Shown: positions 1 through 8,011 of the stretch, in pieces | Layout of the letters: every line of letters begins with the position of its first letter | Numbering within the stretch: the first letter of the stretch is position 1 | Assembly (NCBI RefSeq): GCF_900112845.1 | Contig: NZ_FONG01000019.1 | Span: 110,236-174,235 of the forward strand | From: Actinacidiphila alni | GTDB lineage: Bacteria; Actinomycetota; Actinomycetes; Streptomycetales; Streptomycetaceae | DNA length: 64,000 bases | Direction: 5' to 3' | Notes under the pieces: generated by a model | Told to the model about the DNA's origin: nothing | What the model saw: the letters and a program-made list of their open reading frames with translations, nothing else | Databases searched by the model: none | Position numbers and translations under genes: made by a program

Positions 1-1217
1 AGCGGGTGGGTGCGGACCAGTTCGGCGAGCGAGCTCTTGCCCCGGGTGATGCCCGCGAAGGCCCGCCAGGCCGGCGGGAAGGTGGTGAGCACCGCGTGCA
101 GCATGCCGGGGCGGCGCTCGAAGAGGGTCAGCATCCGGCGGCCGACGCCCATCTCGACGCCGAGGCCCGCCTTCACGGCGAAGGCGTAGTTGAGCGCCTG
201 CCGCCTGGCGTCCACCGCGTCGTGGGACTCGGCGATGCGCACCGCCCACTCCCCCGCGAGCCGGCCGGAGCGAAGCGCGTAGGAGATGCCCTCGCGCGTC
301 CAGGGTTCGAGCAGGCCCGCGGCGTCGCCGCAGACCAGCACCCGGCCGCGGGAGAGCGGCGAGTCGTCGGCGCGGCAGCGGGTGAGGTGTCCGGAGGAGA
401 CGCTGGGCTCGAATCCGGCCAGGCCGAGGCGGGCGATGAAGTCGTCCAGATAGCGCTTGGTGGCGCTGCCGTCGCCGCGGGCGGAGATCACCCCCACGGT
501 GAGGGAGTCGCCCTTGGGGAAGACCCAGCCGTAACTGCCGGGCAGCGGGCCCCAGTCGATGAGCACCCGGCCCGCCCAGTCCTCGGCGACGGACGGCGGC
601 ACCGGGATCTCCGCCTCGAGGCCGAGGTCGACCTGGTCGAGCTTGACACCGACATGAGCGCCTATCCGGCTGGCACTGCCGTCGGCGCCGACGACGGCGC
701 GGGCGTAGACGGTCTCCTCCGCGCCCTTGCCCGCGGGGCCGCCGCTGGCGCTGAGGACGACGGCGACCGTACGGCGGTCGGGCACGCCGGGGCCGTGCTG
801 CTCCACGCGGGAGACGGTCACTCCGGTGCGCACCTCGGCGCCGGCCTCACGGGCGGCGTCCACCAGGGCGTTGTCGAATTCGGGCCGGTTGATCAGCCCG
901 AAAAGCATCTGCCGGGAGCGCTTGGTCCGGGTCAGCCTGCCGTTGAGGCTGAAGGTGACCGCGTGCACGCGGTCGCGCAGGGGCAGTTCGAAGCCGGGCG
1001 GCAGCGCGTCCCGGGACTGGCCGATGATGCCGCCGCCGCAGGTCTTGTACCTCGGCAGTTCGGACTTCTCCAACAGGAGGACCCGACGGCCCGTGACCGC
1101 CGCCGCGTGGGCGGCGGTGGCACCCGCGGGACCCGCACCGATCACCACCACGTCCCAGACGTCGAGCGTCTCGCCGTCGTTCGCGCCGCTGTCCTGCGCC
1201 GCCTGCTCACCGCTCAC
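1..1217 (-). CDS. Geranylgeranyl reductase family FAD-dependent oxidoreductase (3' end outside window)
   Basis: The reverse strand from a GTG at 1217 begins with a short polar leader and then reads DVVVIGAGPAGATAA, the dinucleotide-binding GxGxxG/A motif of FAD enzymes. It continues with LLLEKSELPRYKTCGGG, the R-x-K-x-C-G-G signature of the geranylgeranyl reductase / digeranylgeranylglycerophospholipid reductase group. Members reduce prenyl chains (menaquinone, lipid or carotenoid side chains) with reduced flavin; the substrate here cannot be read. The frame stays open to base 1, so about 405 residues are present and the C-terminus is missing. It is divergent from the M20 peptidase at 1376. 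The start codon is the least certain part, because no strong ribosome binding site is visible. Confidence 0.85.
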   Translation of the reverse strand, partial: MSGEQAAQDSGANDGETLDVWDVVVIGAGPAGATAAHAAAVTGRRVLLLEKSELPRYKTCGGGIIGQSRDALPPGFELPLRDRVHAVTFSLNGRLTRTKRSRQMLFGLINRPEFDNALVDAAREAGAEVRTGVTVSRVEQHGPGVPDRRTVAVVLSASGGPAGKGAEETVYARAVVGADGSASRIGAHVGVKLDQVDLGLEAEIPVPPSVAEDWAGRVLIDWGPLPGSYGWVFPKGDSLTVGVISARGDGSATKRYLDDFIARLGLAGFEPSVSSGHLTRCRADDSPLSRGRVLVCGDAAGLLEPWTREGISYALRSGRLAGEWAVRIAESHDAVDARRQALNYAFAVKAGLGVEMGVGRRMLTLFERRPGMLHAVLTTFPPAWRAFAGITRGKSSLAELVRTHP

Positions 1218-1375
1218 GTCTGATTCGCTCCCGCTCGGCCGGTCCGGCTGTGTTGCCCCTGTTCAGCCGCATCCTATTGCGCCCGTCGGGAACGGCTCGC
1301 TGTGGCACCATCGGCAGCGACCCGTTGTGTGCACCAACGAACGATGTTGTCACCGGATTCCTACGAGGAGCACTC

Positions 1376-2749
1376 ATGTCCAGCACGCCGCTCGCCGATA
1401 CCGTCGCCGCCCTCATGCCCCGCGCCCGCACCGAGCTGGCCGAGCTGGTGTCGTACGCGTCGGTGGCCGACGAGCGGCAGTTCCCCAGGAGCGAGAGTGA
1501 GAAGGCGGCCGTCTGGGTGGCCGACGCGCTGCGCGCGGAGGGCTTCGAGGAGGTGGCCCTGCTGGACACCCCGGACGGCACGCAGTCGGTGTACGGCCGG
1601 CTGCGCGGATCGGAGGGTGCGCCGACGGTCCTGCTGTACGCGCACTACGACGTGCAGCCGCCGCTGGACGAATCGGCCTGGCTGTCCCCGCCCTTCGAGC
1701 TGACCGAGCGGGACGGCCGCTGGTACGGGCGGGGCGCGGCCGACTGCAAGGGCGGTCTGCTGATGCACCTGACCGCGCTGCGGGCCCTGCGCGAGCACGA
1801 CGGCGCCCCGGTGAACATCAAGGTGATCGTGGAGGGCTCTGAGGAGCAGGGCACCGGCGGTCTCGAGCGGTACGCGGAGCAGCACCCCGAGCTGCTGACC
1901 GCCGACGCCATCGTGATCGGCGACGCGGGCAATTTCCGGGTCGGGCTGCCGACGGTGACCTCGACGCTGCGCGGCATGGTGCTGATGGAGCTGCGGGTGG
2001 CCACGCTCGAGGGCAATCTGCACTCGGGGCAGTTCGGCGGGGCGGCGCCGGACGCGCTCGGCGCCCTGATCCAGATGCTGGCGTCGCTGCGGGACCAGGA
2101 CGGCTCGACGACGGTGGACGGACTCGACGCGTCGGGCGAGTGGCAGGGACTCCAGTACCCGGAGGCGGACTTCCGCCGGGACGCCAAGGTGCTGGACGGC
2201 GTGGAGCTGGTCGGCACCGGTACGGTCGCCGACCGGATCTGGGCCCGGCCCTCGGTGACGGTGCTGGGCATCGACGCGCCGCCGGTCGTCGGCGCCACCC
2301 CGTCCGTACAGGCCACCGCGGGTGCGCTGATCAGCGTGCGCGTACCGCCCGGTGTCACGTCGGAGCAGGCGGCGCAGGCGCTGACGGCGCATCTGCGGGC
2401 GGCGGCGCCGTGGGGCGCGAAGGTGGAGGTCACGCAGCGCGGCAGCGGCCAGCCGTTCCGCGCGGACACCGGCAGCCCCGCGTACACGGCGATGGCGGCG
2501 GCGATGCGGGAGGCGTACGGCGAGGAGCTGGCGGTGGCCGGGCAGGGCGGTTCGATCCCGCTGTGCAACACGCTGGCGGGCCTGTATCCGGAGGCGGAGA
2601 TCCTGCTGATCGGGCTGAGCGAGCCGGAGGCGCAGATCCACGCGGTCAACGAGAGTGTGTCGCCGCAGGAGTTGGAGCGGCTGTCGCTGGCCGAGGCGCT
2701 GTTCCTCGGCCGGTACGCGGCGTCGAAGTCCGGGGGCGGCGCGGCCTGA
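1376..2749 (+). CDS. M20 family dipeptidase / metallopeptidase
   Basis: A 457-residue cytoplasmic enzyme. Metal-binding motifs of the M20 (ArgE/DapE/CPG2) family are visible in order: HYDVQPP, then GRGAADCKGG (bridging Asp), then EGSEEQGTGG (catalytic Glu plus metal Glu) and a late His in the AQIHAVNES segment. Length and motif spacing fit the dipeptidase branch that hydrolyses dipeptides or N-acyl amino acids with two zinc ions. The ATG at 1376 is chosen because GAGGAG lies 6 bases upstream; the open frame reaches further 5' but without a binding site. It is monocistronic and converges on the Nudix fusion gene, with a strong hairpin between them. Exact substrate unknown. Confidence 0.93.
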   Translation: MSSTPLADTVAALMPRARTELAELVSYASVADERQFPRSESEKAAVWVADALRAEGFEEVALLDTPDGTQSVYGRLRGSEGAPTVLLYAHYDVQPPLDESAWLSPPFELTERDGRWYGRGAADCKGGLLMHLTALRALREHDGAPVNIKVIVEGSEEQGTGGLERYAEQHPELLTADAIVIGDAGNFRVGLPTVTSTLRGMVLMELRVATLEGNLHSGQFGGAAPDALGALIQMLASLRDQDGSTTVDGLDASGEWQGLQYPEADFRRDAKVLDGVELVGTGTVADRIWARPSVTVLGIDAPPVVGATPSVQATAGALISVRVPPGVTSEQAAQALTAHLRAAAPWGAKVEVTQRGSGQPFRADTGSPAYTAMAAAMREAYGEELAVAGQGGSIPLCNTLAGLYPEAEILLIGLSEPEAQIHAVNESVSPQELERLSLAEALFLGRYAASKSGGGAA

Positions 2750-2777
2750 GCCGCCCCCCTGTCGGGCTACGGCCGGT

Positions 2778-2815
2778 CGGCCGTCGCCGCCCGTGGCGGT
2801 GGGCGGCGACGGCCG
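2778..2815. terminator. Bidirectional hairpin terminator between convergent genes
   Basis: A perfect 15-bp stem (2778-2792 with 2801-2815) and an 8-base loop lie between the stop codons of the M20 peptidase (+) and the P-loop/Nudix gene (-). There is no U-tract, as is usual for actinomycete terminators. Confidence 0.8.
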
Positions 2816-2827
2816 GGGCCGGCCGGG

Positions 2828-3862
2828 TCACTCCGCGGGGTGACCGGCCTCCAGATTGAGCGGGCGGCCCTGTTCGCGGGCGCGCAGCGCCCAGCGGAGC
2901 CGGTCGAGCCGGGCGGGCGGCAGCAGCCCGGCGGCCTCGTCCTCGGTGACGAAGCGCCAGTCGCGCAGTTCCGCGGCGGGCAGCAGCAGCCGGCCGATGT
3001 CGGCCGCCGCGACCCGGCCCCCGTCGAAGATCAGCCGGAGACCGCCGTGTCCGGGCGGCTGCGGGGGTTCCCAGTCGACGACGAGGAGTTCGAGTCCGGT
3101 GGTGAGTTCCAGGCCGAGTTCCTCGGCGACCTCGCGGTGCCCGGCACGCGCGGGCGACTCGCCGCGTTCGACGACACCGCCGGGGAATTCCCAGCCGGGC
3201 TTGTAGGTCGGGTCGACCAGCAGGACGCGGTCGGCGTCGTCGAAGAGCAGGACGCCGGACGCCACGGTCTCGGCGGCCGGTTCCGGGGTCTGCACGATGC
3301 CGCAGGCCCCGGCGCCGCGCCCGACGGCCTCGGCGACACGGGCCGCGGTCTGCCTCGGCGTGAGGCCAGCGGTGGACACGATGTACGCGTCGAGCGCGAG
3401 CCACGGCAGGGCGTTGTCGTAGTCGGCGATGCGGTCCAGGGCCCAGCGGCGGGCGCGGTCGGCCGCGCCGGGTCCCTCGGGGAGGTCGTCCCTGGCGGCA
3501 ATGCGTTCGCGCAGGATCGTTTCTCCTGGCTCCAGCAGCACATGCCGGACCTCGATACCGCGGGACGCGAGGCCGCCGAAGATCTCGTCCCGGTAGTCCT
3601 GCCGCAGCAGGGTCATCGGGGCCACCAGGACACCGCCCACCTCGTTGAGCAGCGCCGCGGCCGTCTCGACCACCAACCGCCGCCAGATGGACAGATCCTG
3701 ATAGTCGGTGACCTCCTGGAGCCTTTTCTCCGGCAGCAGTTGGCGCAGACAGCCGCCGAGTACCTCGGGGTCGTACAGGGTGCTTTCCGGTATCAGCTCC
3801 AGCATCTCCAGTGCGGCGCTGGTCTTGCCGGCGCCGAACGCCCCGTTCACCCAGATGATCAC
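2828..3862 (-). CDS. Fused P-loop nucleotide kinase-like and Nudix hydrolase protein
   Basis: 344 residues in two modules. Residues 7-14 are GAFGAGKT, a Walker A motif, opening an AAA/shikimate-kinase-like P-loop domain to about residue 185. A second domain from about 195 contains a complete Nudix box at 228-251 (GGVVERGESP followed by HREVAEELGL), the Mg-binding signature of enzymes that hydrolyse nucleoside diphosphates linked to another group. The GTG start at 3862 follows AAAAGGGGG. The gene stands alone and converges on the M20 peptidase. The fusion suggests a kinase coupled to a nucleotide-cleaning or salvage step, but no substrate can be inferred from sequence alone. Confidence 0.88.
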   Translation of the reverse strand: MIIWVNGAFGAGKTSAALEMLELIPESTLYDPEVLGGCLRQLLPEKRLQEVTDYQDLSIWRRLVVETAAALLNEVGGVLVAPMTLLRQDYRDEIFGGLASRGIEVRHVLLEPGETILRERIAARDDLPEGPGAADRARRWALDRIADYDNALPWLALDAYIVSTAGLTPRQTAARVAEAVGRGAGACGIVQTPEPAAETVASGVLLFDDADRVLLVDPTYKPGWEFPGGVVERGESPARAGHREVAEELGLELTTGLELLVVDWEPPQPPGHGGLRLIFDGGRVAAADIGRLLLPAAELRDWRFVTEDEAAGLLPPARLDRLRWALRAREQGRPLNLEAGHPAE

Positions 3863-3975
3863 GGTGCCCCCTTTTCCGTAGACCCCTACGAATTGCCCGG
3901 ATCATCGGCACCGGCAAACGCGCGGCGCCCGGCGACGCCGCGCCGGAGCCGCCGGGAGCACCGTACGCGCAGGGG

Positions 3976-5508
3976 TCAACGGGCCGGTGCCACCGGGGTT
4001 TCGGTGGCGGCGGCCGGTGCGGCGGCGGGCTTGCCGCGCAGCGGCACCTCCTTGACGAACAGCGCGGCCACGAGGGCGGTGGCGCAGACCGCCGCGGCGG
4101 CCAGGAAGATCTGGTGCGTCCCGGAGGCGACCGCGCGCAGATACGCCTCCCGGGCCGCTCCCCCGGCGCCCGCCTGGTGCTGCTCGGTGGCCCGGGTGAA
4201 CAGCGAGCCGAACACCGCGACGCCGAGCGAGCCGCCGATCGTACGGAAGAGGGTGACACCGGCGGAGGCCGCGCCCATGTCCCGCATCCCGACGCTGTTC
4301 TGCGCGATGGTCGTCGGCATCTGCATCAGCAGCCCGAGTCCCGCGCCCGCCACCACCATCCAGCAGCTGGTCACCGCACGCGAGGTGTGCGCGTCCATGG
4401 TCGCGAGCAGCAGCATGCCCGCGGTCATCAGCGCGGCGCCGGCGATCGGGAAGACCTTGTAGCGCCCGGTCCGCGACATCACCTTGCCCGCGACCTGCGA
4501 GAGCACCACGACCGGCAGCATCATCGGCAGCAACAGCAGGCCGGAGGAGGTGGCCGAGGCGCCCTGGACGCTCTGCTGGTACAGCGGCAGATAGAGCGTG
4601 GCGCCGAACATCGCGGCCCCCACGGCGAAGATCATCAGCGAGGAGAGCCGGAAGTTGCGGGTCTCGAACACCCGCAGTGGCAGGACGGGTTCGGCCGCGC
4701 GGCGCTGCGAGGCGATGAAGGCGGCGAGTCCGACCACCGCCGCGACGGCGAGTGCGCCGATCTGCCAGGAGCCCCACGCGTACCGGACTCCGGCCCAGGT
4801 GCCCGCGAGCACCACCGAGGAGATGGTGAAGGTCATCAGCGCGATGCCGAGCCAGTCGATCCGCGCCTTGCTGCGGGTGGCCGGCAGCCGCAGCATCACC
4901 TGGCACCACACCAGGGCGAGCAGGCCGAGCGGCAGATTGATGTAGAAGGCCCAGCGCCAGCCGAGGTGGCCGGTGACGAAGCCGCCGAGCAGCGGTCCGC
5001 CGATGGTGCCGATCGCCATCACCGAGGCGGTCATGCCCTGGTAACGACCGCGTTCGCGGGGCGGCACCAGGGCGCCGATCAGTGCGAAGGCGCCGGCCGC
5101 GAGGCCACCCGCGCCCAGGCCCTGCAGGGCCCGGAAGGCGATCAACGCGTTCATCGACTGGGCGGCGCCGGAGAGCGCCGAGCCGATCAGGAACACCACG
5201 ATCGAGGCCAGGAAGACGTGCTTGCGGCCGTAGAGATCGCCGAATTTGCCCCATACGGGCGTCGCGGCGGCGGTCGCCAGCGTGTAGGCGGTCACCACCC
5301 AGGAGATGTGCGCGAGACCGCCGAGGTCGCCGACGATCGTCGGCATGGAGGTGCCGACGACCATGTTGTCGAGCATGCCGAGCAGCATCGCGAGCATGAC
5401 GCCGAGCAGCGTGAGCCGTATGTTGCGCGGGACCTCGGTCGGTTCCGCGGCGCCGGACGGCCCGGCGGCGGGACCGCCGGACGGCGGGCCGGGAGTGTGC
5501 GTGGACAT
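3976..5508 (-). CDS. MFS drug exporter, DHA2 (EmrB/QacA) type, 14 TM
   Basis: A 510-residue integral membrane protein of the major facilitator superfamily. The sequence shows many alternating hydrophobic segments consistent with 14 helices, the loop 2-3 signature GKFGDLYGRKH (MFS motif A) and the helix 5 motif LGGFVTGHLGWRW (drug/H+ antiporter motif C region). DHA2 members export hydrophobic drugs or metabolites with proton antiport. The N- and C-terminal tails are rich in Pro/Ala. The ATG at 5508 follows AAGGAG at good spacing. It is divergent from a TetR gene at 5664, and a dyad in the shared promoter makes local repression by that regulator likely. The exported compound is unknown. Confidence 0.93.
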   Translation of the reverse strand: MSTHTPGPPSGGPAAGPSGAAEPTEVPRNIRLTLLGVMLAMLLGMLDNMVVGTSMPTIVGDLGGLAHISWVVTAYTLATAAATPVWGKFGDLYGRKHVFLASIVVFLIGSALSGAAQSMNALIAFRALQGLGAGGLAAGAFALIGALVPPRERGRYQGMTASVMAIGTIGGPLLGGFVTGHLGWRWAFYINLPLGLLALVWCQVMLRLPATRSKARIDWLGIALMTFTISSVVLAGTWAGVRYAWGSWQIGALAVAAVVGLAAFIASQRRAAEPVLPLRVFETRNFRLSSLMIFAVGAAMFGATLYLPLYQQSVQGASATSSGLLLLPMMLPVVVLSQVAGKVMSRTGRYKVFPIAGAALMTAGMLLLATMDAHTSRAVTSCWMVVAGAGLGLLMQMPTTIAQNSVGMRDMGAASAGVTLFRTIGGSLGVAVFGSLFTRATEQHQAGAGGAAREAYLRAVASGTHQIFLAAAAVCATALVAALFVKEVPLRGKPAAAPAAATETPVAPAR

Positions 5509-5607
5509 GGCTGATCACTCCTTCACGGAGATCAGGGGAACGGGAGAGGAGCCGGTCCGGGGCGGCGCCGCAGCGGCCGGCACCCCAAGAAGAGCACATC
5601 CGATTCA

Positions 5608-5628
5608 AAAGTGCAATCACTACACTTT
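5608..5628. promoter_or_regulatory. Candidate TetR operator between exporter and regulator
   Basis: AAAGTG (5608-5613) and CACTTT (5623-5628) form an inverted repeat with a 9-base spacer in an unusually AT-rich part of the divergent intergenic region. Position and symmetry suit binding by the TetR protein encoded at 5664, controlling both directions. Confidence 0.55.
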
Positions 5629-5663
5629 CGCAGTGGAACAACCCGACGGGTAGACTGGCGCCC

Positions 5664-6248
5664 ATGACCGAGACGACGATGGGGCGCCGCGAGCGCAAGA
5701 AGGCCGCCACCCGCCAGGCACTGGCCGACGCGGCCCTGAAGCTGTTCCTGGAGCGCGGCTACGAGCAGGTCGGCGTCAAGGAGATCGCGGACGCCGCCGA
5801 CGTCTCCGTCACGACACTCTTCAAGCACTTCGGCAGCAAGGAGGCGCTGGTCTTCGACCAGGACGCCGACAAGGAGGCCGCGCTCGTCGCCGCGGTCAGG
5901 GACCGGCCCGCGGGCCGGTCCGTCCCGGACGCCCTGCGGGACCACATCCTGGTCTCACGGTTCGCCTACGGCGCCAACCCGGAACTGCGCCGATTCCTCG
6001 ACCTCGTGGAGAGCACGCCGGCGCTGCGGGAGTATTCCGACCGGATGTGGATCCGCCACCGGGACGCGCTCGCGCACGCGATCGCCGCGGAGATCGGCGC
6101 CCCCGCGGACGACGCGAGCAGCGCGGCACTGGCCTTCTTCGCCCTCCAGGCCCGCGCCCTGACCCGGGACCACCCCGACCCCCGGCACATGATCAACGAG
6201 ACTTTCAACCTGCTCGCCGCGGGCTGGGCCGCCGTCCATCCGGAGTGA
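5664..6248 (+). CDS. TetR/AcrR family transcriptional regulator
   Basis: 194 residues. The N-terminal helix-turn-helix is clear: ALKLFLERGYEQVGVKEIAD followed by VSVTTLFKHFGSKEALV, the classic TetR_N pattern with the FxHFxSKE recognition helix end. The rest is a variable ligand-binding domain. The divergent arrangement with the DHA2 exporter at 3976-5508 and the dyad between them argue for a local efflux repressor released by a small hydrophobic ligand. A -10-like TAGACT lies just before the ATG, so the transcript leader is probably very short. Ligand unknown. Confidence 0.92.
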   Translation: MTETTMGRRERKKAATRQALADAALKLFLERGYEQVGVKEIADAADVSVTTLFKHFGSKEALVFDQDADKEAALVAAVRDRPAGRSVPDALRDHILVSRFAYGANPELRRFLDLVESTPALREYSDRMWIRHRDALAHAIAAEIGAPADDASSAALAFFALQARALTRDHPDPRHMINETFNLLAAGWAAVHPE

Positions 6249-6294
6249 CCCGTTCTGGTCGGAACCACCCGCCGTACGCGCTAGCTTGACGCCC

Positions 6295-6552
6295 ATGAAG
6301 GTGCGTCACAAAGCGCGCGGCTTCCTCGTCCACCGCGACGAACTCCTGCGGTTGCGCCGCGGCCGGCCGGGCGGCGAGCCGTACTGCACCGCCGTGGGCG
6401 GCAGCGTCGAGCCGGGCGACGCCGACATCGAGGCGGCGCTGCGCCGCGAGGCCCTGGAGGAGATCGGCGCCACGCTCGGCCCCGCCACCGAGGTGCTCAC
6501 CCTCACCGAGGACGGCGGTGCCACCTGGTCCTCCGGGGAGGACACCCGATAG
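6295..6552 (+). CDS. Nudix hydrolase, C-terminally truncated at a repeat block
   Basis: 85 residues from the ATG at 6295 (a TTG at 6286 is an alternative). It starts MKVRHKARGFLVHRDELL and carries a Nudix box of the actinomycete form, GGSVEPGDADIEAALRREAL then EEIG. Complete members of this small family are around 150 residues, so roughly half is missing, including the strands that finish the Nudix fold. The stop codon TAG is the first three bases of a tandem repeat array (6550-6689), so the repeat insertion or an associated deletion most likely cut the gene. No downstream remnant was recognised. Probably a non-functional fragment. It lies downstream of the TetR gene on the same strand. Confidence 0.7.
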   Translation: MKVRHKARGFLVHRDELLRLRRGRPGGEPYCTAVGGSVEPGDADIEAALRREALEEIGATLGPATEVLTLTEDGGATWSSGEDTR

Positions 6553-6689
6553 GGGCGCAGCCCCGTCCCCGCACCATGCGGAGGGGGGTGCCCTGTCGGG
6601 GGCGCGGCCCCTTGCCCGCACCATGCGGAGAGGGATGCCCCGTAGGGGCGCGCCTCCTGTACCCGCGCATGCGGAGGACCAGGTTCTTT
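6550..6689 (+). repeat. Three tandem copies of a degenerate 46-47 bp repeat
   Basis: Units at 6550-6595, 6596-6642 and 6643-6689 share the pattern TAGGGGCGC, then GCACCATGCGGAG (or a variant), then a G-rich tail. A fourth partial copy merges into the inverted repeat at 6691. The units are about 70-85 percent alike by eye. They carry no start codon and ribosome site of their own and interrupt the Nudix gene. Confidence 0.8.
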
Positions 6690-6902
6690 AGGGGCGCGGG
6701 GAACTGCGCGGCCCGCCCCCACCGGGCCGGTGGTCGCAAAAACAACAGCATCTGCCCCACTGGGGGCGGCTTTTCGTCTGAACGCGCACGCGGGCTGAGC
6801 GCGCAGTTCCCCGCGCCCCCAGAAGAGCACCCTCGTCCGCAGAGGCACCGTGGCGGACTCCGTCGAGCCCGAGGTCAAGACAGGCGCACCCCAGTGGACC
6901 GG
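6553..6902. other. 350-bp gene-free gap holding repeats only
   Basis: Between the truncated Nudix stop and the end of the ROK gene there is no supportable coding sequence. The gap holds the rest of the 47-bp tandem repeats and the long inverted repeat 6691-6819. The small plus-strand frame at 6850-7032 is the shadow of the ROK gene. Confidence 0.8.
6691..6819. repeat. Perfect 20-bp inverted repeat around an 89-bp spacer
   Basis: The arm at 6691-6710 (GGGGCGCGGGGAACTGCGCG) is exactly complementary to 6800-6819. The spacer contains an A-rich patch (GCAAAAACAACAG) unlike its surroundings. This motif resembles dispersed intergenic repeats that I recall from many Streptomyces chromosomes. In RNA it would form a very stable long-range stem after the truncated Nudix gene and before the ROK gene end, so it may also terminate transcription in both directions. 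Confidence 0.75.
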
Positions 6903-7871
6903 CTACGCCGGGGTGAACGCCGACAAGCGCAAAGCCTGGGCGGCGGCCGCCGCCGCCCCGACAAGACCGGCGTCGGTCCCGAGCTTGGCGGGGACGACCT
7001 CCACCCCGGCGGCAAAAGAAAGCGTCGCGTAGCGAGTGAGGTGCTCACGGAGCGGGTCGAAGAGAATAGGCCCCGCCCCGGCGACACCGCCGCCGATGAC
7101 GGCGACATGGATCTCGACGAGCGTCGCCGTCGCCGCGATCCCAGCGGCCAGCGCCTGAGCGGCCCGATCGAAGGACGCGAGCGCGACCGCATCGCCGGCG
7201 CGCGCCGCCTCGGCCACGGCGGCGGCCGTCGGCGCGGTGCCGACCGGCGGCACCCAGCCCCCGTCGAGCGCGCGCCGCGCGATGTTGGGACCGCTGGCGA
7301 TCCGCTCGACGCAGCCGCGCGACCCGCACGGGCACAGATCCCCGTCGAGGTCGACACTGATGTGCCCGATGTGCCCGGCGTTGCCGGTCGGCCCGGGCAG
7401 CAGCGCGCCGCCGAGCACGAGGCCGCCACCGACCCCGGTGGACACGACCATGCACAGCGCGTTGTCGTAGCCGCGGGCCGCGCCCTGCCAGTGTTCGGCC
7501 GCAGTCATCGCGACCCCGTCCCCGGTGAGGACGACGGGCAGCCCGTCGACGGCCTCGGTGACGCGGGCGACGAGCGGGAAGTCCCGCCAGCCGGGCACGT
7601 TGACCGGGCTGACGGTGCCGTGCGCGGCGTCCACCGGCCCGGCGCTGCCGATACCGACGGCCGCGACCGCGGCCCAGCCCGGGGCGGCGCGCAGCTCGCC
7701 CACCACGTCGAGGACCGCGCGCAGCACGGTCTCGTCGTCCTCCCCCGCGGGCGTCGGCCGCAGCGCCCGCGCCGACAGTCTCCCCTCCGCGTCGACGAGC
7801 GCCCCGGCGATCTTCGTACCGCCGATGTCGATTGCGGCCACGAACGGACCGGTAGCGCCTTGGGGGTGCAT
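6903..7871 (-). CDS. ROK family sugar kinase (glucokinase-like)
   Basis: 322 residues from the ATG at 7871, chosen because GAGGAG precedes it; the frame extends upstream without support. The N-terminus has the phosphate-binding AAIDIGGTK motif. The ROK zinc motif is intact as DLCPCGSRGCVE, and TGVGGGLVLGG supplies the second ATP/sugar segment. These mark an ATP-dependent kinase of glucose or a related hexose or amino sugar. It is divergent from a LacI gene at 8012 with a perfect palindrome between them, so it is probably the local target of that repressor. There is no transporter beside it, and the sugar is not determinable. Confidence 0.92.
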   Translation of the reverse strand: MHPQGATGPFVAAIDIGGTKIAGALVDAEGRLSARALRPTPAGEDDETVLRAVLDVVGELRAAPGWAAVAAVGIGSAGPVDAAHGTVSPVNVPGWRDFPLVARVTEAVDGLPVVLTGDGVAMTAAEHWQGAARGYDNALCMVVSTGVGGGLVLGGALLPGPTGNAGHIGHISVDLDGDLCPCGSRGCVERIASGPNIARRALDGGWVPPVGTAPTAAAVAEAARAGDAVALASFDRAAQALAAGIAATATLVEIHVAVIGGGVAGAGPILFDPLREHLTRYATLSFAAGVEVVPAKLGTDAGLVGAAAAAAQALRLSAFTPA

Positions 7872-7970
7872 CGCTCGGGGGTCTCCTCTTTCCTGACTTC
7901 CTGCTGAATATCCTGGCGAATCGCCCGGGGTTCCGCGCAAACGGCACCAGAGATAGTCTCCACTAACTCT

Positions 7971-7982
7971 GACAACGTTGTC
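7971..7982. promoter_or_regulatory. LacI-type operator GACAACGTTGTC
   Basis: A perfect 12-bp palindrome with a central CG, the hallmark of LacI/GalR operators. It sits 30 bp upstream of the LacI start and 100 bp upstream of the ROK start in their shared intergenic region, positioned to give autoregulation and control of the kinase. Confidence 0.75.
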
Positions 7983-8011
7983 CAACTCTTCCCGCAGGGA
8001 ATACTACGATC

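Noticed and set aside
6..1223. Long + strand open frame of about 405 codons opposite the first gene
   Set aside because: It is the shadow of the reverse-strand flavoprotein, which has clear FAD and RxKxCGG motifs. The + frame gives Arg/Gly/Pro-rich nonsense without family motifs.
6550..6689. Three 47-bp repeats as a CRISPR or integron array
   Set aside because: Units abut without unique spacers and there is no integrase or cas gene near.
6850..7032. 60-codon + frame in the repeat gap as a possible Nudix remnant
   Set aside because: It overlaps the ROK gene's 3' end and shows no Nudix segment. No C-terminal piece of the cut gene was found.
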